NCBI GenBank assembly: GCA_963753545.1
Contig: CAVWCQ010000008.1
Span: 3,844,001-3,908,000, forward strand
Reading direction: 5' to 3'
From: CAVWCQ01 sp963753545
Lineage (GTDB): Bacteria; Chloroflexota; Anaerolineae; Aggregatilineales; Aggregatilineaceae
DNA length: 64,000 nucleotides
Of this stretch, positions 47,470-58,340 are shown piece after piece. The position numbers were made by a program, and so were the translations under genes. Position 1 is the stretch's first letter. Each line of letters opens with the position of its first letter. The notes below the pieces were generated by a model. It was not told where the DNA came from. It did not search any database and saw only the letters and a list, made by a program, of their open reading frames with translations.

Positions 47470-48144
47470 CTATTGTCCTAACGCTTCCACCGCGTGCACG
47501 GCTTCGACAAACGCGCGCACCTTACCCGCGTCTTTGATTCCCGGCTGATCGGTCTCTACGCCGCTTGCCACATCCACCCCCCAGGGTTGGATCAGGCGGG
47601 CGCGTTCGCCCACGTTGTCCGGCGTCAGACCACCTGCCAGCAGCACACGCGGCGTGATCTCCTTCACCGCCCGCGCTGCCTCCACACTGGCCTGTTCGCC
47701 CGTGCCGCCGTACAGCTCCTTGTGATAGGCATCCAGCAGCAGCGACGGAAACCGGGCCTCCTGGGGCGCATGGGACAGATAGCGCGCCGCCAGACGGAGC
47801 GCCTCCTCCCGGCTGCGCGGGCGAATCGCTTTAATCGCCTGCCCATCCAGCGCCGCCAGCACATCCTCGGATTCGTCACCGGATAACTGGGCCAGATCGA
47901 GTTGGACCGCGTCCATCACGGACCGGATCGTCTCGGCGGATTCGTTGACAAACACGCCTGCCAGCAGCGGACATCGTTCACCCAATGTCTGCCGCAGACC
48001 ATCGCCCAGCCGCCGTGCCGCCTCTACGGTGAGGAAGCGCGGGCTTTTCGGATAAAAGTTTAGCCCGATCAGATCGGCTCCGGCTTCGGCAACCAGCAGC
48101 GCATTATCGAGTGTGGTCACGCCGCAGATTTTGACACGGATCAT
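47470..48144 (-). CDS. trpF: phosphoribosylanthranilate isomerase
   Basis: 224-residue TIM barrel performing the Amadori rearrangement of phosphoribosylanthranilate. VKICGVTTLDNA carries the catalytic Cys7; GLNFYPKSPRFL follows; the general-acid Asp is expected in QLDLAQLSGDE, and LLAGGLTPDNV is the phosphate-binding loop. The start overlaps the trpC stop by 4 nt. Confidence 0.95.
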   Translation of the reverse strand: MIRVKICGVTTLDNALLVAEAGADLIGLNFYPKSPRFLTVEAARRLGDGLRQTLGERCPLLAGVFVNESAETIRSVMDAVQLDLAQLSGDESEDVLAALDGQAIKAIRPRSREEALRLAARYLSHAPQEARFPSLLLDAYHKELYGGTGEQASVEAARAVKEITPRVLLAGGLTPDNVGERARLIQPWGVDVASGVETDQPGIKDAGKVRAFVEAVHAVEALGQ

Positions 48145-48953
48145 GCTTCCCTCCAGTAAGGCTGGCTCGATAGTTCGCGCACCAGTGCCCCGATGTTATC
48201 GGCCTTGACCAGCGCCTCACCGACCAGGACTGCCCGCGCGCCCGCCATCTGCAAGACATCCGAGCCGCTGTGAATGCCACTCTCTGCGACCAGGATCGTA
48301 TCGGGCGGAACGATCTTCGCCAGCCGCGCCGCCGTGTTCATATCCACCTCAAATGTCTTCAGATCACGGTTGTTAACGCCGATCAGCGACGGTTTCAGGC
48401 GTAGGGCGCGTTCCAGTTCAGCCTCGTTATGGACTTCGACCAGAGCCGCCATACCCAGCCCTTCGATCAGACAGTGCAGATCGGTAAGCTGCGTATCGTT
48501 CAGGGCTGCCACAATGAGCAGGATCGCATCCGCTCCGGCAGCGCGTCCCTCGTAGACCTGATACGAATCAAGCACGAAATCTTTACGCAGCAGGGGCAGT
48601 TCCACCTTGCTGCGGATCGACATCAGGTGCGCCAGACTGCCCATGAAAAATGGTTCGTCAGTCAGCACCGACACCGCCGCCGCTCCGTTGAGCATATACG
48701 TCTCCGCCAGCCCAACAGGATCAAATGGCTCGATCAGCACGCCCTTCGAAGGGGATGCATGTTTGACCTCTGCGATCAGCGCCACCCGGTCCCGCCGCAG
48801 CGCCGCTGTAAAATCACGCGGGGGCAGGGCAGACCGCGCCGCATGAATCATCGACGCCAGAGGTACGCGTTGTTTACAGGTAGTGATGTGTTCAACCTTA
48901 CGTTCTAGAATTTGGTCCAGCACGGTCTGCGTGCGTACGAAACTAACGGTCAT
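48141..48953 (-). CDS. trpC: indole-3-glycerol phosphate synthase
   Basis: 270 residues, closing the indole ring from CdRP. I use ATG 48953 (MTVSFVRTQTVL), which overlaps the end of trpD by 11 nt; an in-frame TTG two codons earlier is less likely. Motifs: ALIAEVKHASPSKG with the catalytic Lys, LPLLRKDFVLDSYQVYE with the second Lys, VEVHNEAEL, GVNNRDLKTF and VAESGI. Not fused to TrpF, unlike the E. coli protein. Confidence 0.96.
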   Translation of the reverse strand: MTVSFVRTQTVLDQILERKVEHITTCKQRVPLASMIHAARSALPPRDFTAALRRDRVALIAEVKHASPSKGVLIEPFDPVGLAETYMLNGAAAVSVLTDEPFFMGSLAHLMSIRSKVELPLLRKDFVLDSYQVYEGRAAGADAILLIVAALNDTQLTDLHCLIEGLGMAALVEVHNEAELERALRLKPSLIGVNNRDLKTFEVDMNTAARLAKIVPPDTILVAESGIHSGSDVLQMAGARAVLVGEALVKADNIGALVRELSSQPYWREA

Positions 48954-49980
48954 GAGCAAGGTCCTGGCTGTAGCGGATAAGTTCCTCTAGCTTAGCCAGT
49001 GCCGCGCCGCTGTCAATGATTTCCCTGGACTGCTCCATCCCATCTGAGATACTGTCGACCAGCCCGCCCGCGACCAGTGCCGCGCCCGCGTTCAGCAGTA
49101 CCACATCCTTTTTGTGGCTGTTTAATGTGCCGCTGAGAATCCCACGCAGAATCGCTGCATTAGTTGGCGCATCGCCACCCAGCAGATCCGAGATATGGGC
49201 AGGTTCCAGCCCGCAGTCCATCGGATTCAGTTCATAGGAATGCACCGTGCCGTTCTGGTAATGGCTGATCGTGTTCGGGCCTGTCGTGGTCAGTTCATCC
49301 AGATTTCCGTAGCCGCAAACAACCATCGCGGATTTTGATCCCAGCGCGCCTAATACATGGGCGATGAAGTCGGTCAGGTCGGCGGCAAACACGCCCATCA
49401 ACTGGCGCTGCGCTCCGGCTGGATTGGTCAGCGGGCCGAGAATGTTAAAGATAGTGCGGACGCCGACCTGTTTGCGCGCGCCCATTGCGTGTTTCATCGC
49501 GGGATGCAGCTTGGCTGCGAACAAAAAGCCGATGCCGATCTCATCGATGCACTGCCCGACCTGCTCCGGTGTCAGGTCTAAATTCACGCCCAGTTCCGCC
49601 AGCACATCGGCGCTGCCACATTTGCTGGTCGATGCCCGGTTGCCGTGCTTGGCAACCTTCAGGCCCGCTCCCGCCGCGATGAAAGCGACCGTCGTGCTGA
49701 TGTTGAATGTCCCGGATTTATCGCCACCCGTTCCGCACGTATCGAGCAGATCGCTGTGTCCCCGCGTTGGAACCTGGATCGCGTTGGCGCGCATCGCCAG
49801 CGCGCTGCCGATAATTTCTTCCTGCGTTTCGCCCTTCATGCGCAGGCCCATCAGGTACGCCCCGATCTGAGCTTCCGTTGCTTCCCCCGCCATGATCTGA
49901 TTCATCACCGCTTCGGCTTCTTCCGTTTGCAGATGACCATAGCGGCTGATAATTTCGATTGCGCGTTGAATGTCTGTCAT
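48943..49980 (-). CDS. trpD: anthranilate phosphoribosyltransferase
   Basis: 345 residues; transfers phosphoribose from PRPP to anthranilate. The PRPP site is DTCGTGGDKSGTFNIST, followed by KHGNRASTSKCGSADVLAELG and HPAMKHAMGARKQVGVRTIFN, all family signatures. Stand-alone, not fused to TrpG. It starts 13 bp after trpG and overlaps trpC by 11 nt. Confidence 0.96.
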   Translation of the reverse strand: MTDIQRAIEIISRYGHLQTEEAEAVMNQIMAGEATEAQIGAYLMGLRMKGETQEEIIGSALAMRANAIQVPTRGHSDLLDTCGTGGDKSGTFNISTTVAFIAAGAGLKVAKHGNRASTSKCGSADVLAELGVNLDLTPEQVGQCIDEIGIGFLFAAKLHPAMKHAMGARKQVGVRTIFNILGPLTNPAGAQRQLMGVFAADLTDFIAHVLGALGSKSAMVVCGYGNLDELTTTGPNTISHYQNGTVHSYELNPMDCGLEPAHISDLLGGDAPTNAAILRGILSGTLNSHKKDVVLLNAGAALVAGGLVDSISDGMEQSREIIDSGAALAKLEELIRYSQDLAHDR

Positions 49981-49993
49981 GATCCCACCTCTG

Positions 49994-50560
49994 TTAAATG
50001 CGATTTTCTAAGAAATTCTGCAAAATACGCGGGCCAAACCGGGTTAAGATGCTTTCCGGGTGGAACTGTACGCCCACAATCGGATACTGCTTGTGGCGCA
50101 GGGCCATCACTTCTCCCGATTCAGTAAATGCCGTAACGGCTAACAACTCCGGCAGCGGCTCCTCCACGATCAGGCTGTGGTAGCGGGTCGCCTCAAAAGG
50201 GCTGGGCACGCCCGTAAAGAGCACCGCGTTTTTATGGTAGATGTCGCTGGTCTTGCCGTGCATCAGGCTTGGAGCGCGCACTACCCGCCCGCCAAACGCC
50301 TGCCCGATGCACTGGTGTCCCAGGCATACGCCCAAAATTGGCGTGGTCTCGCCCATTGCACTCAGCACCTCCAGCGAGATGCCGCCGTCATCGGGCGTGC
50401 CGGGTCCGGGCGAGATCACGATATGGCTGGGGGCCATCCGCCGGATATCATCAAGCGTGGCCTGATCGTTGCGTACCACGCACAAATCCGCGCCGAGTTC
50501 GCCCATCAACTGCACAAGGTTGTATGTAAAGCTGTCGTAGTTGTCGATAACCAGGATCAT
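49994..50560 (-). CDS. trpG: anthranilate synthase glutamine amidotransferase subunit
   Basis: 188-residue class I glutamine amidotransferase that gives ammonia to TrpE. DNYDSFTYNL, oxyanion loop SPGPGTPDDGG, nucleophile Cys79 in GVCLGHQ, and His167/Glu169 in QFHPES are all present. The same protein often doubles as PabA for folate synthesis; no pabB is in the window, so this cannot be judged. It lies between trpS and trpD with 13-bp gaps on both sides. Confidence 0.95.
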   Translation of the reverse strand: MILVIDNYDSFTYNLVQLMGELGADLCVVRNDQATLDDIRRMAPSHIVISPGPGTPDDGGISLEVLSAMGETTPILGVCLGHQCIGQAFGGRVVRAPSLMHGKTSDIYHKNAVLFTGVPSPFEATRYHSLIVEEPLPELLAVTAFTESGEVMALRHKQYPIVGVQFHPESILTRFGPRILQNFLENRI

Positions 50561-50573
50561 GATTGTTGTCTCC

Positions 50574-51626
<1,053 letters not shown>

Positions 51627-51629
51627 CGT

Positions 51630-51930
51630 TTATCCTTTTACCGGGGAAAAATTCCCCTCATACCCCTAAACCGATCTGATTCACGATTGCTGCGTTAGCA
51701 GGCAACCGGATCACATCAATCCTTCTTCCGCGTTTTTGATTGCCACCGCGACGGCGCGCGCTTTGTTCACCGTTTCGTCTCTTATCTTTTTACCGGGGGA
51801 AATCCCCCTCATACCCCTAAACCGATCTGATTCACGATTGCTGCGTTAGCAGGCAACCGGATCACATCAATCCTTCTTCCGCGTTTTTAATTGCCACTGC
51901 GACGGCGCGCGCTTTGTTCACCGTTTCGTC
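51630..51930. repeat. tandem direct duplication of trpE 3' end plus leader
   Basis: 51631-51779 and 51783-51930 are about 97% identical direct copies. Each holds the last 23 codons of trpE with its stop, about 70 bp of 3' sequence including a small hairpin, and a ribosome-site region. The copy at 51783-51930 is the true trpE end; the other is a non-coding duplicate in front of trpS and carries the working AAAGGAT site, which has become AAAAGAT in the first. Differences: a few substitutions plus a hairpin change, GGGGAA-AAA-TTCCCC in one and GGGGGA-AA-TCCCCC in the other, both fully paired. Confidence 0.9.
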
Positions 51931-53390
51931 ATATTCCCGCGCCGGATCACTGTCCGCCACGATTCCGGCCCCGGCCTGGTAATAAACCGTGTCGCCCTGC
52001 ATCACCAGCGTGCGGATCGTGATGCAGGTGTCCATCGATCCGTCAAAGCTGAAGTAGCCCACCGCGCCCCCATATGGACCGCGCCGCGTGCCTTCCAGTT
52101 CTTCGATAATTTCCATCGCCCGCACTTTGGGCGCGCCGCTGAGTGTTCCCGCCGGGAAAGGTCGCGCGCAGCAGGTCAAAGGCACTCAATCCAACCTTCA
52201 GCCGCCCTTCAACCTGGCTGACGATATGCATCACATGCGAATAGCGCTCGACGTACATCATTTTGGGCACATGCACCGTTCCATAATTGCAGACCCGGCC
52301 CAGGTCGTTGCGCCCCAGGTCAACCAGCATCACATGCTCAGCACGCTCTTTTTCGTCAGCCAGCAGTTCGGCTGCCAATGCCTGATCGGCCATTTCGTCT
52401 GCTCCGCGTGGGCGCGTCCCTGCGATAGGCCGCATTGTCGCCGTACCCTCTTCCAGCCGGACCATCATTTCCGGTGAAGCACCGATTAAACTGAAATCGT
52501 CGTTAAAACGCAGAAAGAACATATAAGGCGAGGGATTTAGCGCGCGCAGCGCCCGGTAGATGGTGAACGGCGGCGCGCTCGTCTGGCGGCTGAACCGCTG
52601 CGACAGCACGATCTGGAAGGCATCTCCGGCGGCGATATATTCCTTAGCCGCGCAGACCTTGGTCTGATAATCCTCGCGGGTCATGTTCGACACCAGATCG
52701 CCGCTGCTCAAAGCGGATGGCTCCACGTCGGGCAGATAGGGCAGCGGTTCAGCCAGCGCCGCCACAATCTGATCGATGCGCGCAAGCGCGTCATCATAAG
52801 CGGCATCGGGATCGCCTGTGTTGTGGGCGTTCGCCAGAATAATCAGTTGGTGTTTGGCGTGGTCGAAGATCACCAGCGTATCCGCCAGCATAAACGCCGC
52901 GTCAGGCAGGTGGAGTTCATCAACTGCCGTATTGGGCAGGCGTTCGATATGGCGCACAATATCGTAGCTGAAATAGCCCACCGCGCCGCCGACAAACCGC
53001 GGCAGCCCGTCGAGCCGCACCGGGCGGACACGCTCAAATTCGCGCTCGATCACCGCCAGGGCATCCTCGCCAGGGGCCAGCGCGCGGGTGGTTGTGACGC
53101 CATTTCGGGATGCGGTAATCACATCATCCTGAAGCGTGATCAGACCTTTGGGATTCACACCGAGGAAGGAATAACGCCCGATCTGCTCCCCACCTTCGAC
53201 GCTCTCCAACAGGAACGAGGCGGTGCTGGTCTGGGCCAGTTTGAGATAGACCGAAACGGGTGTTTCCAGGTCAGCCAGCAAGGTGCGATAAACCGGTACG
53301 AGATCGCCTGAACTCGAACAGGCGGCGAACAGTTTCGCGGCTGGGCGTGATGTGGGTACGCGCGTGCAGTGCAGTTGGTGACAGGGCCAT
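51862..53390 (-). CDS. trpE: anthranilate synthase component I, with two frameshifts
   Basis: Chorismate-binding enzyme that makes anthranilate with TrpG ammonia. The true start is ATG 53390 (MALSPTALHARTHITPSRET), seven bases after GGAGAAG, inside a different frame from the main body; one or more indels near 53315-53325 join it to SSGDLVPVYRTLLADLETPVS. The main body has LLESVEGGEQIGRYSF (Trp feedback site LLES), PIAGTRPRG and VDLGRNDLGRV. A second shift near 52153 joins LLRATFP to AGTLSGAPKVRAMEII, and the end is QAGAGIVADSDP and NAEEGLM with TGA at 51862. The corrected length is about 508. The LLES and N-terminal elements suggest tryptophan feedback inhibition on top of T-box control. Confidence 0.94.
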
Positions 53391-53424
53391 AAGTCGCTTC
53401 TCCGGTAAACTCAGCACGATCAAA

Positions 53425-53764
53425 GAATCCCCACCTCAGTCAAGGACGAGAAGGGGATTCCCGTGGTGCCACCTTGATTAAGCGACCTGTCCCTGGAAAC
53501 AAAAAAATCTACGGTGTGCGCAGATTTTTCGGCAGAGAAAGCCAGCTTCACTCGTTGCGGGGTGCGGACGCCTGTCAGGACATCGATACCCCTCACCCTG
53601 ATAACGGTGGTGGTTCCGGCGCGGGCTACTAGCCAACCGTTCGACCGCGCGACTCCCTGGGCCATTCCACACCTGCGCTTGTACCACCTTCGCAGCACCC
53701 GGCGGTTCTCTGAACCCCGCTTTGGCGTGTACTATTCCAGATCAACGTCTTTTTGATATGAATA
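53425..53764 (-). promoter_or_regulatory. T-box leader (tRNA-Trp sensing) of the trp operon
   Basis: Read on the minus strand, the leader has the T-box parts in order. Stem I starts at GACGTTGATCTGGAATAGTA (about 53750 down), its distal part is CAGAGAACCGCC then GTGCTGCGAAGGTGGTAC, and the specifier loop reads GTGTGGAATGGCCC, giving UGG, the Trp codon. The T-box sequence AAGGTGGCACCACGG is at 53462-53476, and a competing hairpin with an 8-bp perfect stem, GAATCCCC/GGGGATTC (53425-53460), follows 35 nt before the trpE start. Only TTTG follows that stem, so termination may be weak. Uncharged tRNA-Trp should stabilise the antiterminator and raise expression of trpE to trpA. A separate near-perfect AAAAATCT/AGATTTTT hairpin around 53507-53533 is probably stem III. 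Confidence 0.9.
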
Positions 53765-53770
53765 GTATTC

Positions 53771-53799
53771 AAATTAACAGCAATAGGGATTCTTGTCAA
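53771..53799 (-). promoter_or_regulatory. sigma70-type promoter of the trp operon
   Basis: On the minus strand TTGACA (53799-53794) and TAATTT (53776-53771) are separated by exactly 17 bp. The expected transcript start near 53764 coincides with the start of T-box stem I, which supports both calls. Confidence 0.75.
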
Positions 53800-53870
53800 G
53801 CATTTCGTCATTATTGCCAAAGAACTGCTATGTTTGTTGCTATTGCGCCTATCAATGCTGGAATCCACCT

Positions 53871-54677
53871 ATGGAAACCGTATATCGCTTTGGTCTGATT
53901 GGTCAGTCCGCTCCCACCAAAATCATCACGGCTGCTCTTGAAGCCGCTTTTACCATCCGCAAGCTGAGTTGGGAATACCACGTGCTGGATGTAGCGGATG
54001 ATAACCTGCCAGCGGAGATCGCCCGGCTGATCGAAGAAGGTGAACAGGGATTTCTTGTTGCGGAAATACACCGCCAGACCGTGCTCGATCTACCGCAGGT
54101 GGTTGAAGTAACACCCGCAGCCCGGACAATTGGCGCGGCGACCCAACTGAGCGTGCTGCCCGCTGGCGAGATCAAGGCCGATAACAGGCAGTGGCAGGCT
54201 ATGGTCCACGACTGGGAGATGTTTCGCCTTCCAGTTGAGGACGCTGTTTGTTTGATTTTGGGAACAGGTAGCAGCGCCCAGGCCGCCGCTTATGCCCTCC
54301 AGCAGAAAAACGCAGGGGCGATCACGTTCGTCAGCCGCGAATCCCTGACCGCGCAAAGGGATATGATTAGCTATGACCGTCTGGCAACTTTTGCCCCCGG
54401 CGCGACCCTGATTATTAATGCCACGCCAGACAGCAACGAAATGCCCTGGCCCCTTGAGGTACCATTTCCGGCTAAGGCTGTTTTGTACGATCTGGTCGCT
54501 AACCCGCCTGTTACGCGGCTGATAAAATTGGCGCAGTCTGCCGGGGCGAAAGCGATTGGCGGCTTAGGCGCATTGATCTGGCAGAGTGGCTATGCCTTTG
54601 AGGAATGGACGAGCAGTACGCCACCGCTGGACCTCATGTTCGCGGCGGCTAAAAGCACGTTGAACCGGTCGTTATGA
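53871..54677 (+). CDS. shikimate dehydrogenase-like protein lacking catalytic residues
   Basis: 268 residues from ATG 53871 (METVYRFGLIGQSAPTKI); an in-frame extension to 53793 is Cys-rich and unlikely. The overall AroE layout is kept: N-terminal YRFGLIGQ, a central region corresponding to N-V-T-I-P-H-K that reads AEIHRQ here, IGAATQLSV for IGAVNTV, and a dinucleotide loop LILGTGSSAQAAAYAL, then VSRESL, LIINATPD and ATP-x-EMPWP-type segments. The catalytic Lys is replaced by Arg and the N-T-D Asp is not present, so shikimate dehydrogenase activity is doubtful. It diverges from the trp promoter. It could be a quinate/shikimate-like dehydrogenase of new specificity or a regulatory paralog. It ends in a 6-nt convergent overlap with the next kinase. 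Confidence 0.65.
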   Translation: METVYRFGLIGQSAPTKIITAALEAAFTIRKLSWEYHVLDVADDNLPAEIARLIEEGEQGFLVAEIHRQTVLDLPQVVEVTPAARTIGAATQLSVLPAGEIKADNRQWQAMVHDWEMFRLPVEDAVCLILGTGSSAQAAAYALQQKNAGAITFVSRESLTAQRDMISYDRLATFAPGATLIINATPDSNEMPWPLEVPFPAKAVLYDLVANPPVTRLIKLAQSAGAKAIGGLGALIWQSGYAFEEWTSSTPPLDLMFAAAKSTLNRSL

Positions 54678-57600
54678 AAGCAAAAACAGGCTTGGCGAGG
54701 AAGACTCTTCCGTATTTTCCGTACTGTTTTTAGTCCAGGAAACCGTAACCTGTGTACCAGACCCTGGAACCGTAGCGACGGTCAGTTTCGCGCCAATATC
54801 TTCGGCTCTTTCCCGCATGATCCCTAGCCCCAGGCTTGTAGGAGTCACCTCGCCCGGATCAAAGCCTCGCCCGTTATCCGCGACCGACAGTTCAATTCCA
54901 TTGGTTCCATTCTGGCTCAGCCGGATCGTCGCCTGGGTTGCACGGGCATGTTTGGCGGTATTGTTCAGGGCCTCCTGGGCAATACGGTACAGGGCAAATT
55001 TCACATCGGGCGGGATCTGCTCATGCTCCTCAACTTTCACGGTGATAGTGATTCGCTTGCGGCTTTGCACCGCCTCGGCAAGCTGGCGCAGCAGATCGGG
55101 TAACTCGACTTCCAGTAACGAGTTTGGACGCAGTTCCAGCAGCAGTGTACGCATCTCCGCCAGCGCGCCGCGCGTCAACTGGTGAAGTTGCTCCAGGCGT
55201 TGGCGCGTTTTTTCAGGGTTGCGATCCCACTGGCGGGGCAGAGCCTCAGCAATCATGCTCGCTGAAAATAACGTCTGGCTAACAGCGTCGTGCAGTTCAC
55301 GCGCCAGCCGCTGGCGTTCCTGGATCGCAGCCAAAGCCTGCTCCTGCTCATAAAGGCGTGCGTTTTGGATCGCAATAGCAGCCTGTTCGGCAAAAGCCTG
55401 CAAACGATCCGCATGCATCGTCGTGAAAAAATGAGGCGTCATACTGTCGAGATTGATGAACCCGATAATATCGTCCTTGAGATAGATCGGTGTCCCCGCG
55501 TAGGATCTCCAGCGGGTTTCCGGCCATAAGTCCAGTTCCGGATCCTGCAAATAGGCGACCAGATCAGGGATAATCAACGGCTGGCGGGTTTCCAACATGT
55601 GTCGCAGATGCGGTGTCACCGAAATCGGCAGACGGATATCTTCACCCGCGCTGTACTCGCCATAACCTCGACTGCGCACAACCCGTGCCAGTTTCCCCTC
55701 AATGAGCAGGATTTCCGCCGCGTCGTGGGGAACGACCCGTTCAATGTTCGTCAGGATGCGATCCAGCACTTCCGATAAATTGAGTGTGCTGTTCAATGCA
55801 TTTGCTGTATCACGCAGGGCTTCGGCCAGGATGCGCTGCTCGCGTTCCAGCATTTCAACCCGCTTCCGTTCTGTGATATCGCGGTAGACCATCACAAACC
55901 CGGTGGGCTGCCCTGCGTCGTCGGTAAGCAGTGACGCGGAAGCCGATACATCAATCGTGCTGCCGTCCTTCTTGCGATGAACCAGCTCGCCCTGCCAGTT
56001 TCCTGACTCCATGCACTGCTGAAGCAGATCGTGCAGGTGATCTCCATCCAGCAGCCCATCCGCCAGGACCTCGCCCAGCAGTCTGCCGAGCACTTCGTTT
56101 CTGATCCAGCCATAGATCATTTCTGCCGCATTATTCCAGGTTTGGATACGCCGGTCCATGTCCGTTGAGACAATCGCATCGGAGACATTTTGCAGCAGAT
56201 GGGCCTGGTAACGGATTTGCTCTTGTGCCCGTTTGCGGGACGTGATATCGCGGCCAATCGTTGATGCGCCAATAATGGTCCCATTTCCATCTTTGATCGG
56301 TGATATCGTCACCGACATGTCTATAATCGCCCCATCCTTGCGCAATCTTTTTGTTTCAAAGCGCGAAATGTGCTGCCCTCTCTGAAGTTTTTCGAGGATT
56401 TCTCGATGTTCGTTCTGGTAACCCGGAGGGAACAGCAGCCCGACGGATTGGCCAACCATCTCTTCCGCTGTGTACCCATAGATTCGTTCTGCGCCTCCAT
56501 TCCAGCTAACAATGATTCCCTGCAAAGTCTTGCCAGTAATCGCATCATCAGAATTATTGACCAAAGCAGACAAATACTGCCGCATTTCTTCGTCACGCTT
56601 GCGTTCAGTAATGTCCAGACACGAGCCTATGTACCCTTCAAAAGTGCTGTCAGCGGCAAATCGAGGAACGCCCACATCGAGCAGCCAACGGTAGCTGCCA
56701 TCTGCGGCGCGCAGCCGGTATTCCATCATAAATCGTTCGCGCCTATCAAACGCGGTGGTATAGGTCTCCATGCAGCGCTGGGTATCATCAGGATGCACGC
56801 CCTCGAACCATCCGCTGCCTATTTCCTGGTCCGCTGTACGTCCCGTAAATTCGAGCCATGATTGATTGAAATAGGTGAACAGCTTATCGACGCCAGCCAT
56901 CCACATCAGTACGGGGGCGCTGTCCGACATCATACGGAAGCGCTGTTCACTTTCCTGCAATACCGCTTGAGTTTTGCGCTGCTCCGTGATATCTCGAAAA
57001 ACCAGTACCGCGCCGATGATCTTGCCCTGTTTGTCCCGGATCGGCGCGCTGCTGTCGTCAATAGGACATTCTTGACCATCCTTAGTGAGAAGCAGCGTAT
57101 GCCCGCTTAGCATCGTAATACTGCCCTCGGATATGGCGCGATGCACCAGGCTGTCAATGGGCTGGCGTGTATCTTCTTCTATAGCGCGAAAGATGTTTTT
57201 AACATCCTGCCCCAATGCCTCTTCCGTCGCCCACCCGGTTAACTCGGCAGCAACAGCATTGATAAACACAACCCGTTCATGAACATCCGTCGCAATAACT
57301 GCATCGCCAATTCCGGCTAACGTGACCTGAAACCATTCTCGCTGCTCGTGAAGTGACTGTTCAATCTGCTTAAAATTGGTGATATTTTGGAACAGATTAA
57401 TCACAAACTGAATGTGCCCCTGCTGGTCTGTGATAGGAGAAGATTTAACCACCGACCATTTTTCTTCACCCGTAGGCCGAAAGTGAAAACGCAGCACCGT
57501 ATCTGTTGTTGGAATGCCCTGCAAAGCCAGGCGTCCAGGCAGTTTTTCAGGAGGGAAGGGGTCGCCAGCTTCGTCATAAATAGCAAAGCGATCCAATATC

Positions 57601-58152
57601 TCTGAAGGGGGTGTATTCAGCATTTCCTCTGCCGAGGCAAAACCGCTTAGCTCCGCTGCGGCATCATTGGCGTAAATCAGCCGGCCCGATGGGTCTTGAG
57701 CAGTAATTCCATCCGTTATCCCGCGCAGAATGAGTATCCAGGTTTTCGTTGGACAGGCGAAGCATTTTTTGAGTACGTCGCAACCCTTTGAAGAACAAAC
57801 TAAGTACGCTGCCGATGATGATAAACACTCCTACCTGCGATAGCTCTTCTAAACTCGTCACAAAATGATTGGCGTGCCCCAGTAAAAAATAATCAACCGT
57901 GAACGCTGCCAGCACAGTCGTTAACAGTCCGGGGCCAAACCCGCCATACCATGCGTTGCCAATAATGGTAAGCCAGAACAACAGGAAGGGGATTTCTTTG
58001 AAAATTGAGCGGAATAGCAGGGTAATGACCAGGGTCATGCCCGTTGTCAACACGGCCAATCCATAAAGCAGCAGCCAGGAACGCTCTCGACGATGATTCC
58101 GCTCCCCAGATAAAACATCTGTTATCTGATCTCCGCTCTGCTGACGATTCAT
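54672..58152 (-). CDS. DUF4118-PAS(x5)-GAF-HisKA_3 membrane sensor kinase, with one frameshift
   Basis: About 1,160 residues from ATG 58152 (MNRQQSGDQ), ten bases after GAGGAA. The N-terminus has three to four membrane helices of the KdpD-like DUF4118 kind (YGLAVLTTGMTLVITLLF, GGFGPGLLTTVLAAF, VGVFIIIGSVLSLFF). Near 57730 the frame shifts, joining RLSNENL to LRGITDGITAQDPSGRLIYA, the first of five PAS domains. A GAF domain, HisKA_3 with the phospho-acceptor His in RLARELHDAVSQTLFSAS and HATPase (DNGRGFDPGE, GLGIMRERA) follow. The GAF-to-end half is a close paralog of the kinase at 41637-43289, so it likely has the same kind of NarL-type partner, not in the window. Signals may include redox or small molecules through PAS. 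Confidence 0.88.
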
Positions 58153-58304
58153 GTATGACAATTCCTCTGGTGGAACTTTACCATCCAGCACTGGCGAGAC
58201 CCCTGCCGCCGGGCATGCGGCTGTCAAGAATTTTGTTCGGCACTCTATGAAAGAATATAACAAAGGTAGAACCAGACAGCAGTGATTTTAAAAGGCGCGG
58301 ATAT

Positions 58305-58340
58305 AAAAAATGGACCTCTCTCTTGAGAAGTCCATTTTAT
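58305..58340 (-). terminator. intrinsic terminator of the cytochrome/NrfD operon
   Basis: On the minus strand AAAATGGAC and TTCTC pair with GAGAG and GTCCATTTT around a short AAGA loop, followed directly by TTTTAT. This ends the transcript of the NrfD gene. On the plus strand the same hairpin has TTTTAT after it, so it may work both ways. Confidence 0.85.

Noticed and set aside
46478..47548. 356-codon open frame on the plus strand
   Set aside because: Antisense shadow of trpB and the end of trpF; composition (His, Arg, Gln rich) is that of a reversed GC-biased gene.
51631..51779. possible mini-gene from the duplicated trpE tail in front of trpS
   Set aside because: It lacks a start codon with a convincing ribosome site and only repeats the last 23 trpE codons; treated as a non-coding duplication.
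53507..53533. AAAAATCT/AGATTTTT hairpin with T-run as an independent terminator
   Set aside because: It lies inside the T-box leader where stem III is expected; a true terminator there would cut off the operon regardless of tRNA.
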